Part shown: positions 25,612 through 34,620 of the stretch, piece after piece | Numbering within the stretch: the first letter of the stretch is position 1 | Layout: each line of letters opens with the position of its first letter | Origin: CAWEPK01 sp963835595 | Lineage (GTDB): Bacteria > Desulfobacterota > Syntrophorhabdia > Syntrophorhabdales > WCHB1-27 | NCBI GenBank assembly: GCA_963835595.1 | Contig: CAWIGL010000002.1 | Location: forward strand, 1,674,001-1,738,000 | DNA length: 64,000 nucleotides | Direction of reading: 5' to 3' | Notes under the pieces: generated by a model | The model's input: the letters and a program-made list of their open reading frames with translations, nothing else | The model's database searches: none | What the model was told of the DNA's origin: nothing | Program-made: the position numbers and the translations under genes

Positions 25612-27092
25612 TTCGGAGCGTCACCCATCAGGACCTGGAGAGGCAGTACTTCTCGAACCTGGCCAGCCAGGCCGTAGGGAGGGCCGTCTCCTTCGGCGCA
25701 AATTTTATCTCCTTTGTTATGATCGGCCACTTCGCCGGCATCGAGTTCTTCGGCAAATACTCGTATGTCCTCGCTTTTTTAGGCGTTTTCGGCGCCATAG
25801 CCGACTCCGGCATGTGCTCGGTCCTGGGGAAGGGCATCACCCAGGCAGACAGATCCGCAAGCCTTTATTGGGGCAATTTTCTGATTCTCAAGGTGGTCCT
25901 CAGCCTGGCCGTCATCCCTGTCGGCGTCATTGCAGCCTTTTATGTGAGGAGGGACCTCTTTCCCGTCCTCCTCATCGGCCTGCTCGCCGTTCCTTTTATC
26001 GCGAGCCGCTTCTTCGACCCCGTTTTCCAGGTCTACCGCAGGCCCTGGCACTCGGCTTACTCCTCCCTGGCTTACGGGGTCAGTTTTTTTCTGTTTTTTT
26101 CCGCGGCCCTCTTCTGGACGCAGAGTCTTGCCCTCATCGTGGCCGCCTTTATTGCCGCAAACGCGATCTACGGCGTGACGGCGTTTTTGCTTTCCCGGAG
26201 GTCCCTGAAGCCGGGCTTCGCGTTGAACCCGCCCATCCTGAAGGGCGTCCTCAAGCTGACGGCCCCCCTCGGCGTTTCTTCTATCTTCGTCATCATTACC
26301 GGCCGTATCCCGATCCTCATGCTCGCGGCGATGAAATCGGACCAGGCCGTAGCGATCTACAATGCAGCCTACAGGTTTGTGGACCTTTCGATCCTGTTTA
26401 TAACGGCCCTTTCGACTCCCCTAATACCCGTTTTTGCAGCGAGGGCGATCAAGGGGAAGGACCTGGTCAAGATGATGCTCGTCCCCCTCATCGAGTTCGT
26501 CGCCATTATCGCCTTGCCGGTGGCCGTTATTATGCCCGCCCTTTCAGGGGCCCTCGTCTCCTCATTGTTCGGACCGGTCTTCATCGATTCCGCGCCCGTC
26601 CTCAACGTGCTGGCCTGGGTTTGCGTAGTGCTCTTCTACTCGCTTTTCTCGTCTGCCGCAGCGATCGCCATAGGTGCCGTAAAATATGCGTACTGGAGCG
26701 GGGCCTGCGTCGCGCTGCTCTGCCTGGGTCTTAATTACTTCATGATTCCCCGATGGAGCTTTCTGGGGACCGCATGGGTAGCCCTCGCCTGCGAGGTCTT
26801 CCTGGCGGGGGTGACCGTTTGCTACGTCATGAGCCACCTCGGCAACGTTTTCAGGTGGAAAAGATGGGTGAAGATCATCGGCCTCAACCTGCTCCTCTAC
26901 ATACTGTCGAACGTGGTCCTCTCGGGCATGAGCCCTTTCCCCAGGGTCGGCCTCTCGCTGGGCGTTTACGTGATCCTCGTGCTCATATCGCGGATAACCC
27001 CGACCGACCTGCTTCTCTTCTTCACGGAAAAGAACGGGAAGAACGGGGACTCCGGCCTCGCTAGCGATGCCGGCTGCTCTTCTTGCCCATAG
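25608..27092 (+). CDS. Polysaccharide flippase, Wzx-like (MOP superfamily)
   Basis: 494 residues with about 12-14 membrane helices. The N-terminal pattern GRAVSFGANFISFVMIGHFA and FFGKYSYVLAFLGVFGAIAD is typical of PST/Wzx flippases, as is the middle GVLKLTAPLGVSSIFVIITG. It moves undecaprenyl-linked repeat units across the inner membrane before polymerisation by the protein at 18863-20356. Its start overlaps the methyltransferase stop by four bases. The 178 bases after it contain no supported gene. Confidence 0.85.
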   Translation: MIRSVTHQDLERQYFSNLASQAVGRAVSFGANFISFVMIGHFAGIEFFGKYSYVLAFLGVFGAIADSGMCSVLGKGITQADRSASLYWGNFLILKVVLSLAVIPVGVIAAFYVRRDLFPVLLIGLLAVPFIASRFFDPVFQVYRRPWHSAYSSLAYGVSFFLFFSAALFWTQSLALIVAAFIAANAIYGVTAFLLSRRSLKPGFALNPPILKGVLKLTAPLGVSSIFVIITGRIPILMLAAMKSDQAVAIYNAAYRFVDLSILFITALSTPLIPVFAARAIKGKDLVKMMLVPLIEFVAIIALPVAVIMPALSGALVSSLFGPVFIDSAPVLNVLAWVCVVLFYSLFSSAAAIAIGAVKYAYWSGACVALLCLGLNYFMIPRWSFLGTAWVALACEVFLAGVTVCYVMSHLGNVFRWKRWVKIIGLNLLLYILSNVVLSGMSPFPRVGLSLGVYVILVLISRITPTDLLLFFTEKNGKNGDSGLASDAGCSSCP

Positions 27093-27270
27093 CCGGACCA
27101 TTTCGGAGGGGTAGGATAGCGATCCATAGGTAATCAGCGGGAAAGAAGCGCTTGGTGGGCAGTGGGGTTTTACGAAGAATGCCTCATTTCTCTGACTATA
27201 TATCGAACAGGCCGGGCGTAAATTGGCGCTTGACATCCCGCCGGAAGTTATGGTTTCCTAAAGAAGAATC

Positions 27271-27807
27271 ATGAAACATCGAATTCGTGCAGCCGTCCTT
27301 TTTGTGTTGTTGCTCATCGCATTTCTCTTTCCCGTAGAAGCCCGGTCTGCCCAGTGTTATATCAAGAGAGGAAGCTTCGGCGTAGCCGAGCCGAACCTCG
27401 TGGAGCGGGTCTGCTTCCTGCACCGCCACGAGGCGCGCATGTACAGGCCCGGGGAGACTGCACCTCAGACGCTCAATATGGCCGATCTCCACCCCGATCC
27501 GCTCCACGCGGACTTTATACAACTGATACTCGACAAGAAGTACATGGTCCTGAAGGCCGGCACCCCGGTCTTTAGCTGCCAGTACGACATCGAGGCCCTG
27601 CGGAGGGACCCAAACAGCAGCGCGGTTATGAACGTGAGACCTCCGGAGTTCAATTGCGACGGGTTTATATACCGGTTCGTGCCGGTACGGATAGTCAATA
27701 CGAATAACTGTATGTGGGTCGCGATCGAAGCCGTCACGTGCGACGATCTGCCTCCCTCCCCATCTGCTTTCCAGCAGGACCCGACCATCTCAGGAACGAG
27801 TGACTAA
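27271..27807 (+). CDS. Exported cysteine-containing protein of unknown function
   Basis: 178 residues. The signal peptide is MKHRIRAAVLFVLLLIAFLF followed by PVEARSA and probable cleavage before QCYI. The mature part has six cysteines (in CYIKRG, VCFLHR, FSCQYD, FNCDGF, NCMWVA and TCDD) that could form disulfides in the periplasm. I do not recognise the family. Its position between the flippase and an acyltransferase suggests a role in polymer modification or secretion, but that is only context. TTGACA at 27231-27236 lies upstream without a clear -10 partner. Confidence 0.65.
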   Translation: MKHRIRAAVLFVLLLIAFLFPVEARSAQCYIKRGSFGVAEPNLVERVCFLHRHEARMYRPGETAPQTLNMADLHPDPLHADFIQLILDKKYMVLKAGTPVFSCQYDIEALRRDPNSSAVMNVRPPEFNCDGFIYRFVPVRIVNTNNCMWVAIEAVTCDDLPPSPSAFQQDPTISGTSD

Positions 27808-27922
27808 AAACGGCTTAGCCCTCCGGGCAGCGGCGCCGGCTGCGGGCGAGCGTCCGAAAAGGCAGCCCGGCCGGACCCGGCAACGGATGCGCCGTTTTCG
27901 TCTTCCCGTCAGAGGTTTGTCC

Positions 27923-29209
27923 GTGTCCATGATTTTGGCGAAGAAATTGGATATGCACCCTGGAGCGCAATCGGAAACGACGATCGGCAGAGTGAATGAA
28001 ATTGATTTGCTGAGGTTTTTCGCAGGAATGTCTGTTGTGATGTATCACTACGCTTTCAGAAATTATGCTGCGGGAACGTCGCCGGTCGCTTATCCGTTAC
28101 TGGCCCCGGCGGCCAAATATGGTTATCTCGGCGTCGATTTATTTTTCCTGATCAGCGGGTTCGTGGTATCGATGACCGCGTCGGCAAGCAGTTTCAAGAA
28201 ATTCACGATATCAAGAATTGTGCGTCTCTACCCTGCCTTCCTGGTGTGCTGCACCTGCACATTCATCACCCTTGCGGTGCTCGGCGGAAAAGGCTTCTCA
28301 CCATCTTTCGTCGGTCAATACCTGGTCAACATCACTATGTTGAGCGGCTTTATCGGTGTGCCGGATATGGATAGCGTCTATTGGACGCTTTTCATCGAGA
28401 TGAAATTTTACGTGTTCGTCGCCCTATGCCTTGCCTTCAGGAAAATGCACGCAGCTCAGATATTTTTGTGCATCTGGCTCATCCTGACGGTGGTCCTTGA
28501 TATTTTCCCGATAGCAAGACTGCGATCCGTCTTTGCAGCCGATTACTGCGCGTATTTTGCGGCGGGCGCGATATTCTTTCTGGTTCGGTCGAAAGGGTTG
28601 TCCCTGACCCGAATCGCAATGCTTATCATGGCATGGATAGTGGTGATACGCCACTCCTCGCACGTGGTCAAGAATATCGAAAGCACCTGCAATACCACGC
28701 TCGATTCGCGCATAGTGATCGGGACCATTACTCTTTTTTTCTGTATCATGTTGCTGGTCTCGCTGCGGAGAACGGGCTGGGTCGGCAAAAGAGAGTGGAT
28801 GGCCGTGGGCGCACTGACGTATCCGCTCTATCTGCTTCATCAAGTCATCGGGGCCGCCATACTCTCCTCAGCGTATCCGGCCCTCAACCCACATGCTTTG
28901 TTGTGGGGCACCGTTTTTCTCATGCTCGCGTTGTCATACATCATCAATATATCGGTCGAGAAACGGTATTCTGTCTATCTGAGGCGTCTCCTGATCTACG
29001 CCTTTGATTCGCCGGGACTGCCGCGCTTCGCCACGGCCGCAATGGGCGTCATAGGACCTTCTAATCTTCTGCGCGCAGCGCGGTTGCAACGGAGCCGCCT
29101 ATCACTGCGCATTGCCGATCTCAGGCAGGAAATGTTGATGATGCGCCGCAGGCGAGAGTCGGCATCCCCGGTCCCTGTCTATTATAAGGGGGAACATTCA
29201 AGCATATGA
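27923..29209 (+). CDS. Acyltransferase 3 family membrane protein (OafA-like)
   Basis: 428 residues from GTG 27923, chosen because AGAGG lies seven bases upstream; an in-frame GTG at 27800 would add an Arg/Pro-rich leader with no family resemblance. Ten or so helices follow the family pattern. The catalytic-type histidine lies in NEIDLLRFFAGMSVVMYHYA, with the arginine motif ISRIVRLYPAFLV and the conserved ILYGVDLFF-like segment GYLGVDLFFLISGFVVS. Such enzymes acetylate or otherwise acylate sugars of surface polymers. The last ~70 residues are a basic cytosolic tail. Lower GC than its neighbours suggests separate acquisition. Confidence 0.8.
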   Translation: MSMILAKKLDMHPGAQSETTIGRVNEIDLLRFFAGMSVVMYHYAFRNYAAGTSPVAYPLLAPAAKYGYLGVDLFFLISGFVVSMTASASSFKKFTISRIVRLYPAFLVCCTCTFITLAVLGGKGFSPSFVGQYLVNITMLSGFIGVPDMDSVYWTLFIEMKFYVFVALCLAFRKMHAAQIFLCIWLILTVVLDIFPIARLRSVFAADYCAYFAAGAIFFLVRSKGLSLTRIAMLIMAWIVVIRHSSHVVKNIESTCNTTLDSRIVIGTITLFFCIMLLVSLRRTGWVGKREWMAVGALTYPLYLLHQVIGAAILSSAYPALNPHALLWGTVFLMLALSYIINISVEKRYSVYLRRLLIYAFDSPGLPRFATAAMGVIGPSNLLRAARLQRSRLSLRIADLRQEMLMMRRRRESASPVPVYYKGEHSSI

Positions 29210-29320
29210 TTTTTCGCTCGCTCGGTCTTGTAATACCCATCTTTATCAGGCTCAGGAAAGAATCAGACTCGGGCTGACCGGAAGGGAGGAAAAACACGGG
29301 GCTCACTCTCATACCTCTGT

Positions 29321-31660
29321 TTGCTCGGATGCCTGGCCCTCGCTTCACCCGCGTTCTGCGGTAAGCCCGCCGCGCCGGCGCCGAAGGCAGTGCGTGCGGA
29401 GAAGCCGGTAGTCGAGTCCATCGGGACAGTAACGCCCGACATCGCCTCGATAACGCTCAGGGCGGGACGCATGGAATACGGCAGGCAGGAGCCGTACGCA
29501 CAGGCGAAAGGCGACCAGGTCAGGGAGGGCAACGGCAATCTCTGGGTCTTCCGGGACGGCAGGATGTTCGGGGCGCTCATTCGCAAAGAAGGCAAGATCA
29601 TGACCTTCGACCGCGTTGTCGGCGAGCGGCCGGACCCACAGCTCCTGGACAGGCCCGATGGCTACGGGATAACCTCCCCCGACGATGCGGCCTATTCAAC
29701 GCAGCGAAGCCCCCAACAGGTCTTTCGCAAAACCAAGCCGACGGACCTGGCCTGTATGGGAGCGTCTTTCGACGCGCCCGTGGAGCACACCGTCTATCTA
29801 AAGCTCCCCGTTCCGTTAAGCCCAGGAAAGCGGTACACCGTCAAGCTCCCGATCTCCGATGTGCCGGAGCAGACTTTTGTATACGACCCTGCCCGCTTGA
29901 TAAGCGAGGCGGTCCACGTGAGCCGGATCGGCTTCAGGCCCGACGACCCCTCGAAGGTCGCCTTTCTCTCGCTCTGGATGGGCAGCGGAGGGGGGGCGGC
30001 GTTTCGGGAGGGGACGCCTTTCTCGGTCATCGACGACAAGGGCAGCACCGTTGTTTTCAGGGGCAGCGTGAGGCTCTCGAAACGCGCCGGCGACCCCACC
30101 GAAGACATTTACGGCAGGAATTACAACGGCGCAGACGTTTACATGATGGACTTCAGCCCGCTGTCGAGGCCCGGGACATACCGCGTCTGCGTCGAAGGGG
30201 TAGGCTGCTCCCATTCCTTCGATATACAGGACGACGTGTGGCGGAAGGCGTTCTACGTCTCTGTGCGCGGTCTCTACCACCAGAGAAGCGGCATCGAGCT
30301 CGGGCCGCCCTATACGAGCTTCAGGCGGCCGCGCAATTTCTGTCCGGACGACGGCGTCAGGGTCTACGCCTCGACGGCGACGCTTATGGAAACGTCGAAC
30401 GGCCTGGACGCCAAAGCCGATGTCTTCGAAAAGCTCACGCAGGGAAGAACGGCTGAGATAGTCCCCGACGCGTGGGGAGGGTATTGCGACGCCGGCGACT
30501 GGGACCGGCGGATCGAGCACCTGTACGTGTCGAGACTTCTCCTCGACCTTTATGAGCTATTTCCCGGTTATTTCGACCACCTTGACTTGAACCTGCCGGG
30601 CTCCAAAGACCTGCCGGACCTTCTACGCGAGGCCCTCTGGGACATCGACTTCTACAAGCGGCTCCAGACCAAAGACGGCGGGGTGCGGGGAGGCATAGAG
30701 TCTGAAGGCCATCCCAGGTACGGGGAGGGTAGCTGGCAGGAATCGCAGACCGTAATGGCCTACGCCCCCGATGTCTGGTCGAGCTACGAGTACGCGGCGG
30801 CAGCCGCCGACGCCGCCTATGTCTTGAGGACGCGGAGCGCCGCCTTGTCACGGGGCTATGCCGAAAGCGCCCTATCTGCAATGGCATGGGCCGAGGGCAG
30901 GCGGGGCGAGCGGGTATCCTGGCCGGAAGAGGTAAACAACGCGAGGGGCCTCGCCGCAACCCACCTTTTCCGCCTGACCGGCAAGAAATCCTTTCACGAT
31001 ATATTTGCTGCGACGACGCCCTTCAGGAGCCAGGACGTACCCAAGAGTCCCAGCCAGGAAGAGACGGCCTGGGTCTACGCGCGGACCGACAGGCAGGGAA
31101 TGGACAACGCGCTGAAAGGCCGATGCAGGGAGGCGATCCTCAAGGAAGCGGGAAACCGCCTGGCCGGCCAGCAGAAGGCGGCCTTTCGCTGGATGAAGGA
31201 CCCATATAGACCGCCTCTGGCGGGCGCCTTCACCGTCCCCGACGCCATAAGCGTGCTCCGTGCATACCATATGACGGGAGAGACGAGGTATCTCAAGGGG
31301 GCCGTGCTGGCCTGCCAGGAGGGCCTCGGCGCCAACCCCATCAATATGTGCTTCACGACGGGTCTGGGCCGTAAAAGCCCGCTTCATGCTATGCATTTCG
31401 ACTCGCGCGTCACAGGCCAGGCGCCGCCGCCGGGGATCACCGTCTTCGGACCCCTCGATGCCAGCATAGCAGGGGGCTTCGACTCCGGGTCTCACAAGAT
31501 ACCCGGTCAGTTCTGCTATCCGGAGGCGAGGCAATGGCCCGTCATGGAGACGTACTGGGATGTATTCTGGTATCCCCTCATGTGCGAGTTTACCGTGCAC
31601 CAGACCATCGGTCCGAATGCTTACGTATGGGGATATCTGGCGGCGAGGAAGGGAAGATAG
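29321..31660 (+). CDS. Glycoside hydrolase family 9 (endoglucanase-like), exported
   Basis: About 779 residues. A hydrophobic stretch ending ASPAFCG acts as signal peptide. An Ig-like CelD_N domain follows at about residues 190-290 (VSRIGFRPDDPSKVAFLSLW ... LSRPGTYRVCVEGVG). The (alpha/alpha)6 catalytic domain from ~295 to the end has the GH9 nucleophile/base motif WGGYCDAGDWDRR and the C-terminal LGRKSPLHAMHFDSRVTG and EFTVHQTIGPNAYVWGYL. It would cleave beta-1,4-type glucan backbones. The start is unclear: the frame is open back to 29234 and a strong ribosome site AGGGAGG (29284-29290) stands before it, but no ATG follows at the right distance, so TTG 29321 is given provisionally. In this locus it probably trims or releases the exopolysaccharide. 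Confidence 0.8.
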   Translation: MLGCLALASPAFCGKPAAPAPKAVRAEKPVVESIGTVTPDIASITLRAGRMEYGRQEPYAQAKGDQVREGNGNLWVFRDGRMFGALIRKEGKIMTFDRVVGERPDPQLLDRPDGYGITSPDDAAYSTQRSPQQVFRKTKPTDLACMGASFDAPVEHTVYLKLPVPLSPGKRYTVKLPISDVPEQTFVYDPARLISEAVHVSRIGFRPDDPSKVAFLSLWMGSGGGAAFREGTPFSVIDDKGSTVVFRGSVRLSKRAGDPTEDIYGRNYNGADVYMMDFSPLSRPGTYRVCVEGVGCSHSFDIQDDVWRKAFYVSVRGLYHQRSGIELGPPYTSFRRPRNFCPDDGVRVYASTATLMETSNGLDAKADVFEKLTQGRTAEIVPDAWGGYCDAGDWDRRIEHLYVSRLLLDLYELFPGYFDHLDLNLPGSKDLPDLLREALWDIDFYKRLQTKDGGVRGGIESEGHPRYGEGSWQESQTVMAYAPDVWSSYEYAAAAADAAYVLRTRSAALSRGYAESALSAMAWAEGRRGERVSWPEEVNNARGLAATHLFRLTGKKSFHDIFAATTPFRSQDVPKSPSQEETAWVYARTDRQGMDNALKGRCREAILKEAGNRLAGQQKAAFRWMKDPYRPPLAGAFTVPDAISVLRAYHMTGETRYLKGAVLACQEGLGANPINMCFTTGLGRKSPLHAMHFDSRVTGQAPPPGITVFGPLDASIAGGFDSGSHKIPGQFCYPEARQWPVMETYWDVFWYPLMCEFTVHQTIGPNAYVWGYLAARKGR

Positions 31661-31698
31661 GATGCCGGTTGAGCGATCGGGCTTAGCTGCCCCTCAAA

Positions 31699-31735
31699 AC
31701 ATCAGCCCCTCCCGGATCCCGGCAGGGGCTGATGT
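31699..31735. terminator. Bidirectional terminator hairpin
   Basis: Perfect 12-bp inverted repeat ACATCAGCCCCT/AGGGGCTGATGT (31699-31710, 31724-31735) with a 13-base loop, between the convergent GH9 gene and the VPxP-CTERM gene. No long T-tract is present. Confidence 0.7.
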
Positions 31736-31757
31736 GAGCGTGCGTAATCGATCTTTT

Positions 31758-32384
31758 TCAGCGCGGCCGTCTCGCCCTTCTCATGATGCCGAGGCCCGCG
31801 AGACCTGGGACGAGAAGCAGGATCGACGGAGGGATCGGCACGATCCCCTGGTGCACGGCGATCTCCCCACGGAAGTTGTCGCTCGCGTTCGCTATGGATT
31901 CCGTGCCGGCCGGCGCACCAGACACACTGCCGACAGAGAGATAGTATGCATACAAGGTACCGCTCTGGGTAAAATTGATGCTCGACCACAAGCTGGCTGG
32001 GCCGGGCCCTGACCCATTATAGTTTAGCTGTGCGTTGGTTAACTGGGAGTAGTTTCCGCCGATCGCGTTGTAAAGGGCGCCCAGTTGGCTGCCCGCAGGC
32101 TGGTTGATTGTGCCTGTAGGCGAGATCGTCCCCAGGGACCAACCACTGCTGGCGCCGCCGACGTTCAGAGTGTTCAGATTGCTCGCCCAGGAATTGGCGC
32201 CGCTAAACGTATTAGTCAGCATACCGAGCGAGTTGGTCTGATAAAACCACGTAACGTTATTGGTGGTATCCAAGACCAGGTAGCCGCCGTCCTTCGTGTC
32301 CTGGACCACACTGAGGCTCGCGTTGGCGGCTGCCGCCCAGGAAAACAACATGACCAGAATCCCTATTGCCAACAGCTTCTTCAT
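31758..32384 (-). CDS. VPxP-CTERM (PEP-CTERM variant) exported protein
   Basis: 208 residues. ATG 32384 has GGGGAGG upstream (32391-32398), and the signal peptide MKKLLAIGILVMLFSWAAAA precedes NAS. The mature part is rich in Ser, Asn and Gly with few charges and resembles DUF1566-like surface proteins (GGYLVLDTTNNVTWFYQ). The C-terminus is a tripartite sorting signal: VPIPPS, hydrophobic ILLLVPGLAGLGI, and basic MRRARRPR. This corresponds to the PEP-CTERM class with VPxP for VPEP, processed by an exosortase in exopolysaccharide-producing Gram-negatives. No exosortase gene is visible in this window. The gene is divergent from the methyltransferase at 32699, and the 314 bases between them hold no other gene. 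Confidence 0.8.
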   Translation of the reverse strand: MKKLLAIGILVMLFSWAAAANASLSVVQDTKDGGYLVLDTTNNVTWFYQTNSLGMLTNTFSGANSWASNLNTLNVGGASSGWSLGTISPTGTINQPAGSQLGALYNAIGGNYSQLTNAQLNYNGSGPGPASLWSSINFTQSGTLYAYYLSVGSVSGAPAGTESIANASDNFRGEIAVHQGIVPIPPSILLLVPGLAGLGIMRRARRPR

Positions 32385-32698
32385 CCTCTTGCCTCCCCGT
32401 AATGCAGCGTTAAGCGGCAACTCTAATACGGCGCTTGCAGAACCACCCACCGAATCCCACCTTGCGGCGCCCGAATCCGCCTTACTTATCTTAATAGCTT
32501 GCGTTGGCTTGTTAATACAGTGTATAACTCATGTACGGCTTTATGTCAAGGAAAAAATAATAAAAAGGTTTAATAAGAAGTGCAAAGCAAGATATTCTTT
32601 CGCGGCACGATTGTTGTCCATACCTGATTGAGCCGCCACACCGGGCGCTGGGCCGGTTGGATTGATAAACTTCAACCGATACGCTTCCAGGTTGCATT

Positions 32699-33505
32699 AT
32701 GTCCATAGAAGGAGGTAACGTGACGGACGGTCCTATCATTTACGCAGCGCCGAAAATCGTCGATGACATTCGGGATTGTATTTTCTACCACACGATGGAC
32801 CTGCCGGGACACGGGCTGGTCAAGGGGGCGTGGGATATCAGGGGTCGCGAGCGCGATTACCTCGGCAGGGTCGATTTTTCAGGGAAAAGGGTGCTTGAGA
32901 TAGGCACTGCAAGCGGCTGCCTCTGTTTCTATATGGAAAAGCAGGGCGCGGAAGTGGTCGCTTTCGATCTGAACGAGAATTACCCGTGGGACGTAGTGCC
33001 CTTTTCCGGCTACGACCATAAGGGGCACGTCGATGAGTTCAAAAAGGGCGTGGCGAAGATAAACAACGCCTTCTGGTTGAGTCACAAGCTCTTCAACTCA
33101 AAAAGCAGGGTTGTCTACGGAACGGTATACGATATCCCGCGTGAAATCGGGGAGGTCGATATAACGACCTTCTGCGCCGTGCTCGTCCATCTCCAAAACC
33201 CTTTCGCCGCCCTTCAGAATGCCCTGTCCCTTACGCGGGAGAAGGTCATAGTGACGGACGTGATCTGGAACCGGTTCGTGCCGTATCACCTGCTGAACAG
33301 TGTTCTGCCCCGTCCGCAAATGACGTTCCTGCCCATAGAGAAGGGCTTCAGGTACCCGGATACCTGGTGGTTCATGTCCCCGGCAGTCGTCAAGGCGTTT
33401 CTGCGCACCCTCGGCTTCGGGAAGACCAGGGTCAGGTATTCTCTCCAGAAGTACCAGGGCCGGAAATGGCTCACCTACACCGTCGTGGGCGAGCGGACCC
33501 GTTGA
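32699..33505 (+). CDS. Class I SAM-dependent methyltransferase (CmoB/DUF1698-like)
   Basis: 268 residues. SAM motif I is GKRVLEIGTASGCLCFYMEK, followed by the acidic VVAFDLNE and the motif IV-like EVDITTFCAVLVHLQNPFAA. It resembles small-molecule methyltransferases with a tRNA-CmoB-like (DUF1698) core often found in surface-polysaccharide loci. GAAGGAGG lies inside the first codons (about 32706-32713), so a GTG at 32720 (ahead of TDGPIIYAAP) may be the real start. It begins a rightward run of genes to 43395. A weak promoter, TTGCGT-18-TATAAC, lies near 32499-32528. Confidence 0.75.
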   Translation: MSIEGGNVTDGPIIYAAPKIVDDIRDCIFYHTMDLPGHGLVKGAWDIRGRERDYLGRVDFSGKRVLEIGTASGCLCFYMEKQGAEVVAFDLNENYPWDVVPFSGYDHKGHVDEFKKGVAKINNAFWLSHKLFNSKSRVVYGTVYDIPREIGEVDITTFCAVLVHLQNPFAALQNALSLTREKVIVTDVIWNRFVPYHLLNSVLPRPQMTFLPIEKGFRYPDTWWFMSPAVVKAFLRTLGFGKTRVRYSLQKYQGRKWLTYTVVGERTR

Positions 33506-33512
33506 CCTCGCA

Positions 33513-34613
33513 ATGAAGATAGCTATTATCGGCACCAGGGGCATACCGGCGTGTTACGGTGGATTCGAGACGTTCGCCGAGGAACTGGGCGTGAGGCTTG
33601 CCGGAAAGGGCCACGATGTGACGGTCTATGGCAGGTCGAACATAATCAGGTATCCTGAGCCCTTCTATCGCGGGGTGAGGCTTGTAATCCTCCCCACCAT
33701 CAGCCACAAGTACCTCGATACGGTGGTCCATACGTTCATCTCCTGCATCCATGCCCTCTTCAGGGATTACGATATCGTCCTCATGTGCAACGCCGCCAAC
33801 AGCCCCTTCGCCTTCATCCCGAGGCTGAGAGGCGCCAGGGTAGTCTTGAACGTGGACGGCATAGAGAGGAAGCGCGCAAAATGGAACGCCCTGGGCAGGC
33901 TTTGGTACAGGATGGGGGAGATAGGGGCGACCGTCTTCCCCGATATCGCAGTCTCCGACGCGAAGGTCATTCAGGACTATTACCTGGAGACGTACGGAAA
34001 AAAGACGGTCCTGATCCCCTACGGGGCGCGGACCGGGAAAATCATGACGACCGCTGCCCTCGATGCAGCGGGGGTCAAGCCCCGCAGGTACTTCCTCTAT
34101 GTCAGCAGGCTCGAGCCGGAGAATAACGCCCATCTCGTCATCAGGGCGTTCGAGAAGGTGAAGACGGACATGCACCTGGTGATTGTCGGGGATGCGCCTT
34201 ACAGCCGGGAATATATCGAGGGCCTGAAGGCGACGAAGGACCCGAGGATCGTCTTTACGGGGTACGTCTTCGGCGTAGGATACGGGGAGTTCCAGTCGCA
34301 CGCCTACTGCTACATCCACGCCACGTCGGTGGGCGGCACCCATCCGGCCCTCATAGAAGCGATGGGCTTCGGCAACTGCGTCATAGTGAACGGGACGCCG
34401 GAGAACAAGGAGGTTGTCCGCGACGCGGCCGTGGTCTTCGAAGCAAACAGCGAGGCGGACCTGCGGGAAAAGCTCCAGATAGTCGCCGAAGGCCGCATCC
34501 CCGTCGATGAATATCGAAAAAAGGCGGTAGGGATAATCGAAGAGAACTATACGTGGGAAAAAATAACCGACACCTACGAGAAGCTCTTCCTGGATTGTCT
34601 CGAGCAACGGTGA
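33513..34613 (+). CDS. Glycosyltransferase with DUF1972 domain (GT4)
   Basis: 366 residues. The N-terminal DUF1972 domain has IGTRGIPACYGGFETFAEEL, the signature of WsaF/RgpA-type rhamnosyltransferases. The GT4 donor domain has YFLYVSRLEPENNAHLVIRA and the HATSVGGTHPALIEAMGFGN motif, in which the usual EX7E first acid is replaced by Gly/His, as in this subfamily. It is eight bases downstream of the methyltransferase and eight before the next gene. It probably adds a deoxy-hexose such as rhamnose to the repeat unit, by family precedent. Confidence 0.82.
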   Translation: MKIAIIGTRGIPACYGGFETFAEELGVRLAGKGHDVTVYGRSNIIRYPEPFYRGVRLVILPTISHKYLDTVVHTFISCIHALFRDYDIVLMCNAANSPFAFIPRLRGARVVLNVDGIERKRAKWNALGRLWYRMGEIGATVFPDIAVSDAKVIQDYYLETYGKKTVLIPYGARTGKIMTTAALDAAGVKPRRYFLYVSRLEPENNAHLVIRAFEKVKTDMHLVIVGDAPYSREYIEGLKATKDPRIVFTGYVFGVGYGEFQSHAYCYIHATSVGGTHPALIEAMGFGNCVIVNGTPENKEVVRDAAVVFEANSEADLREKLQIVAEGRIPVDEYRKKAVGIIEENYTWEKITDTYEKLFLDCLEQR

Positions 34614-34620
34614 GATCGTT

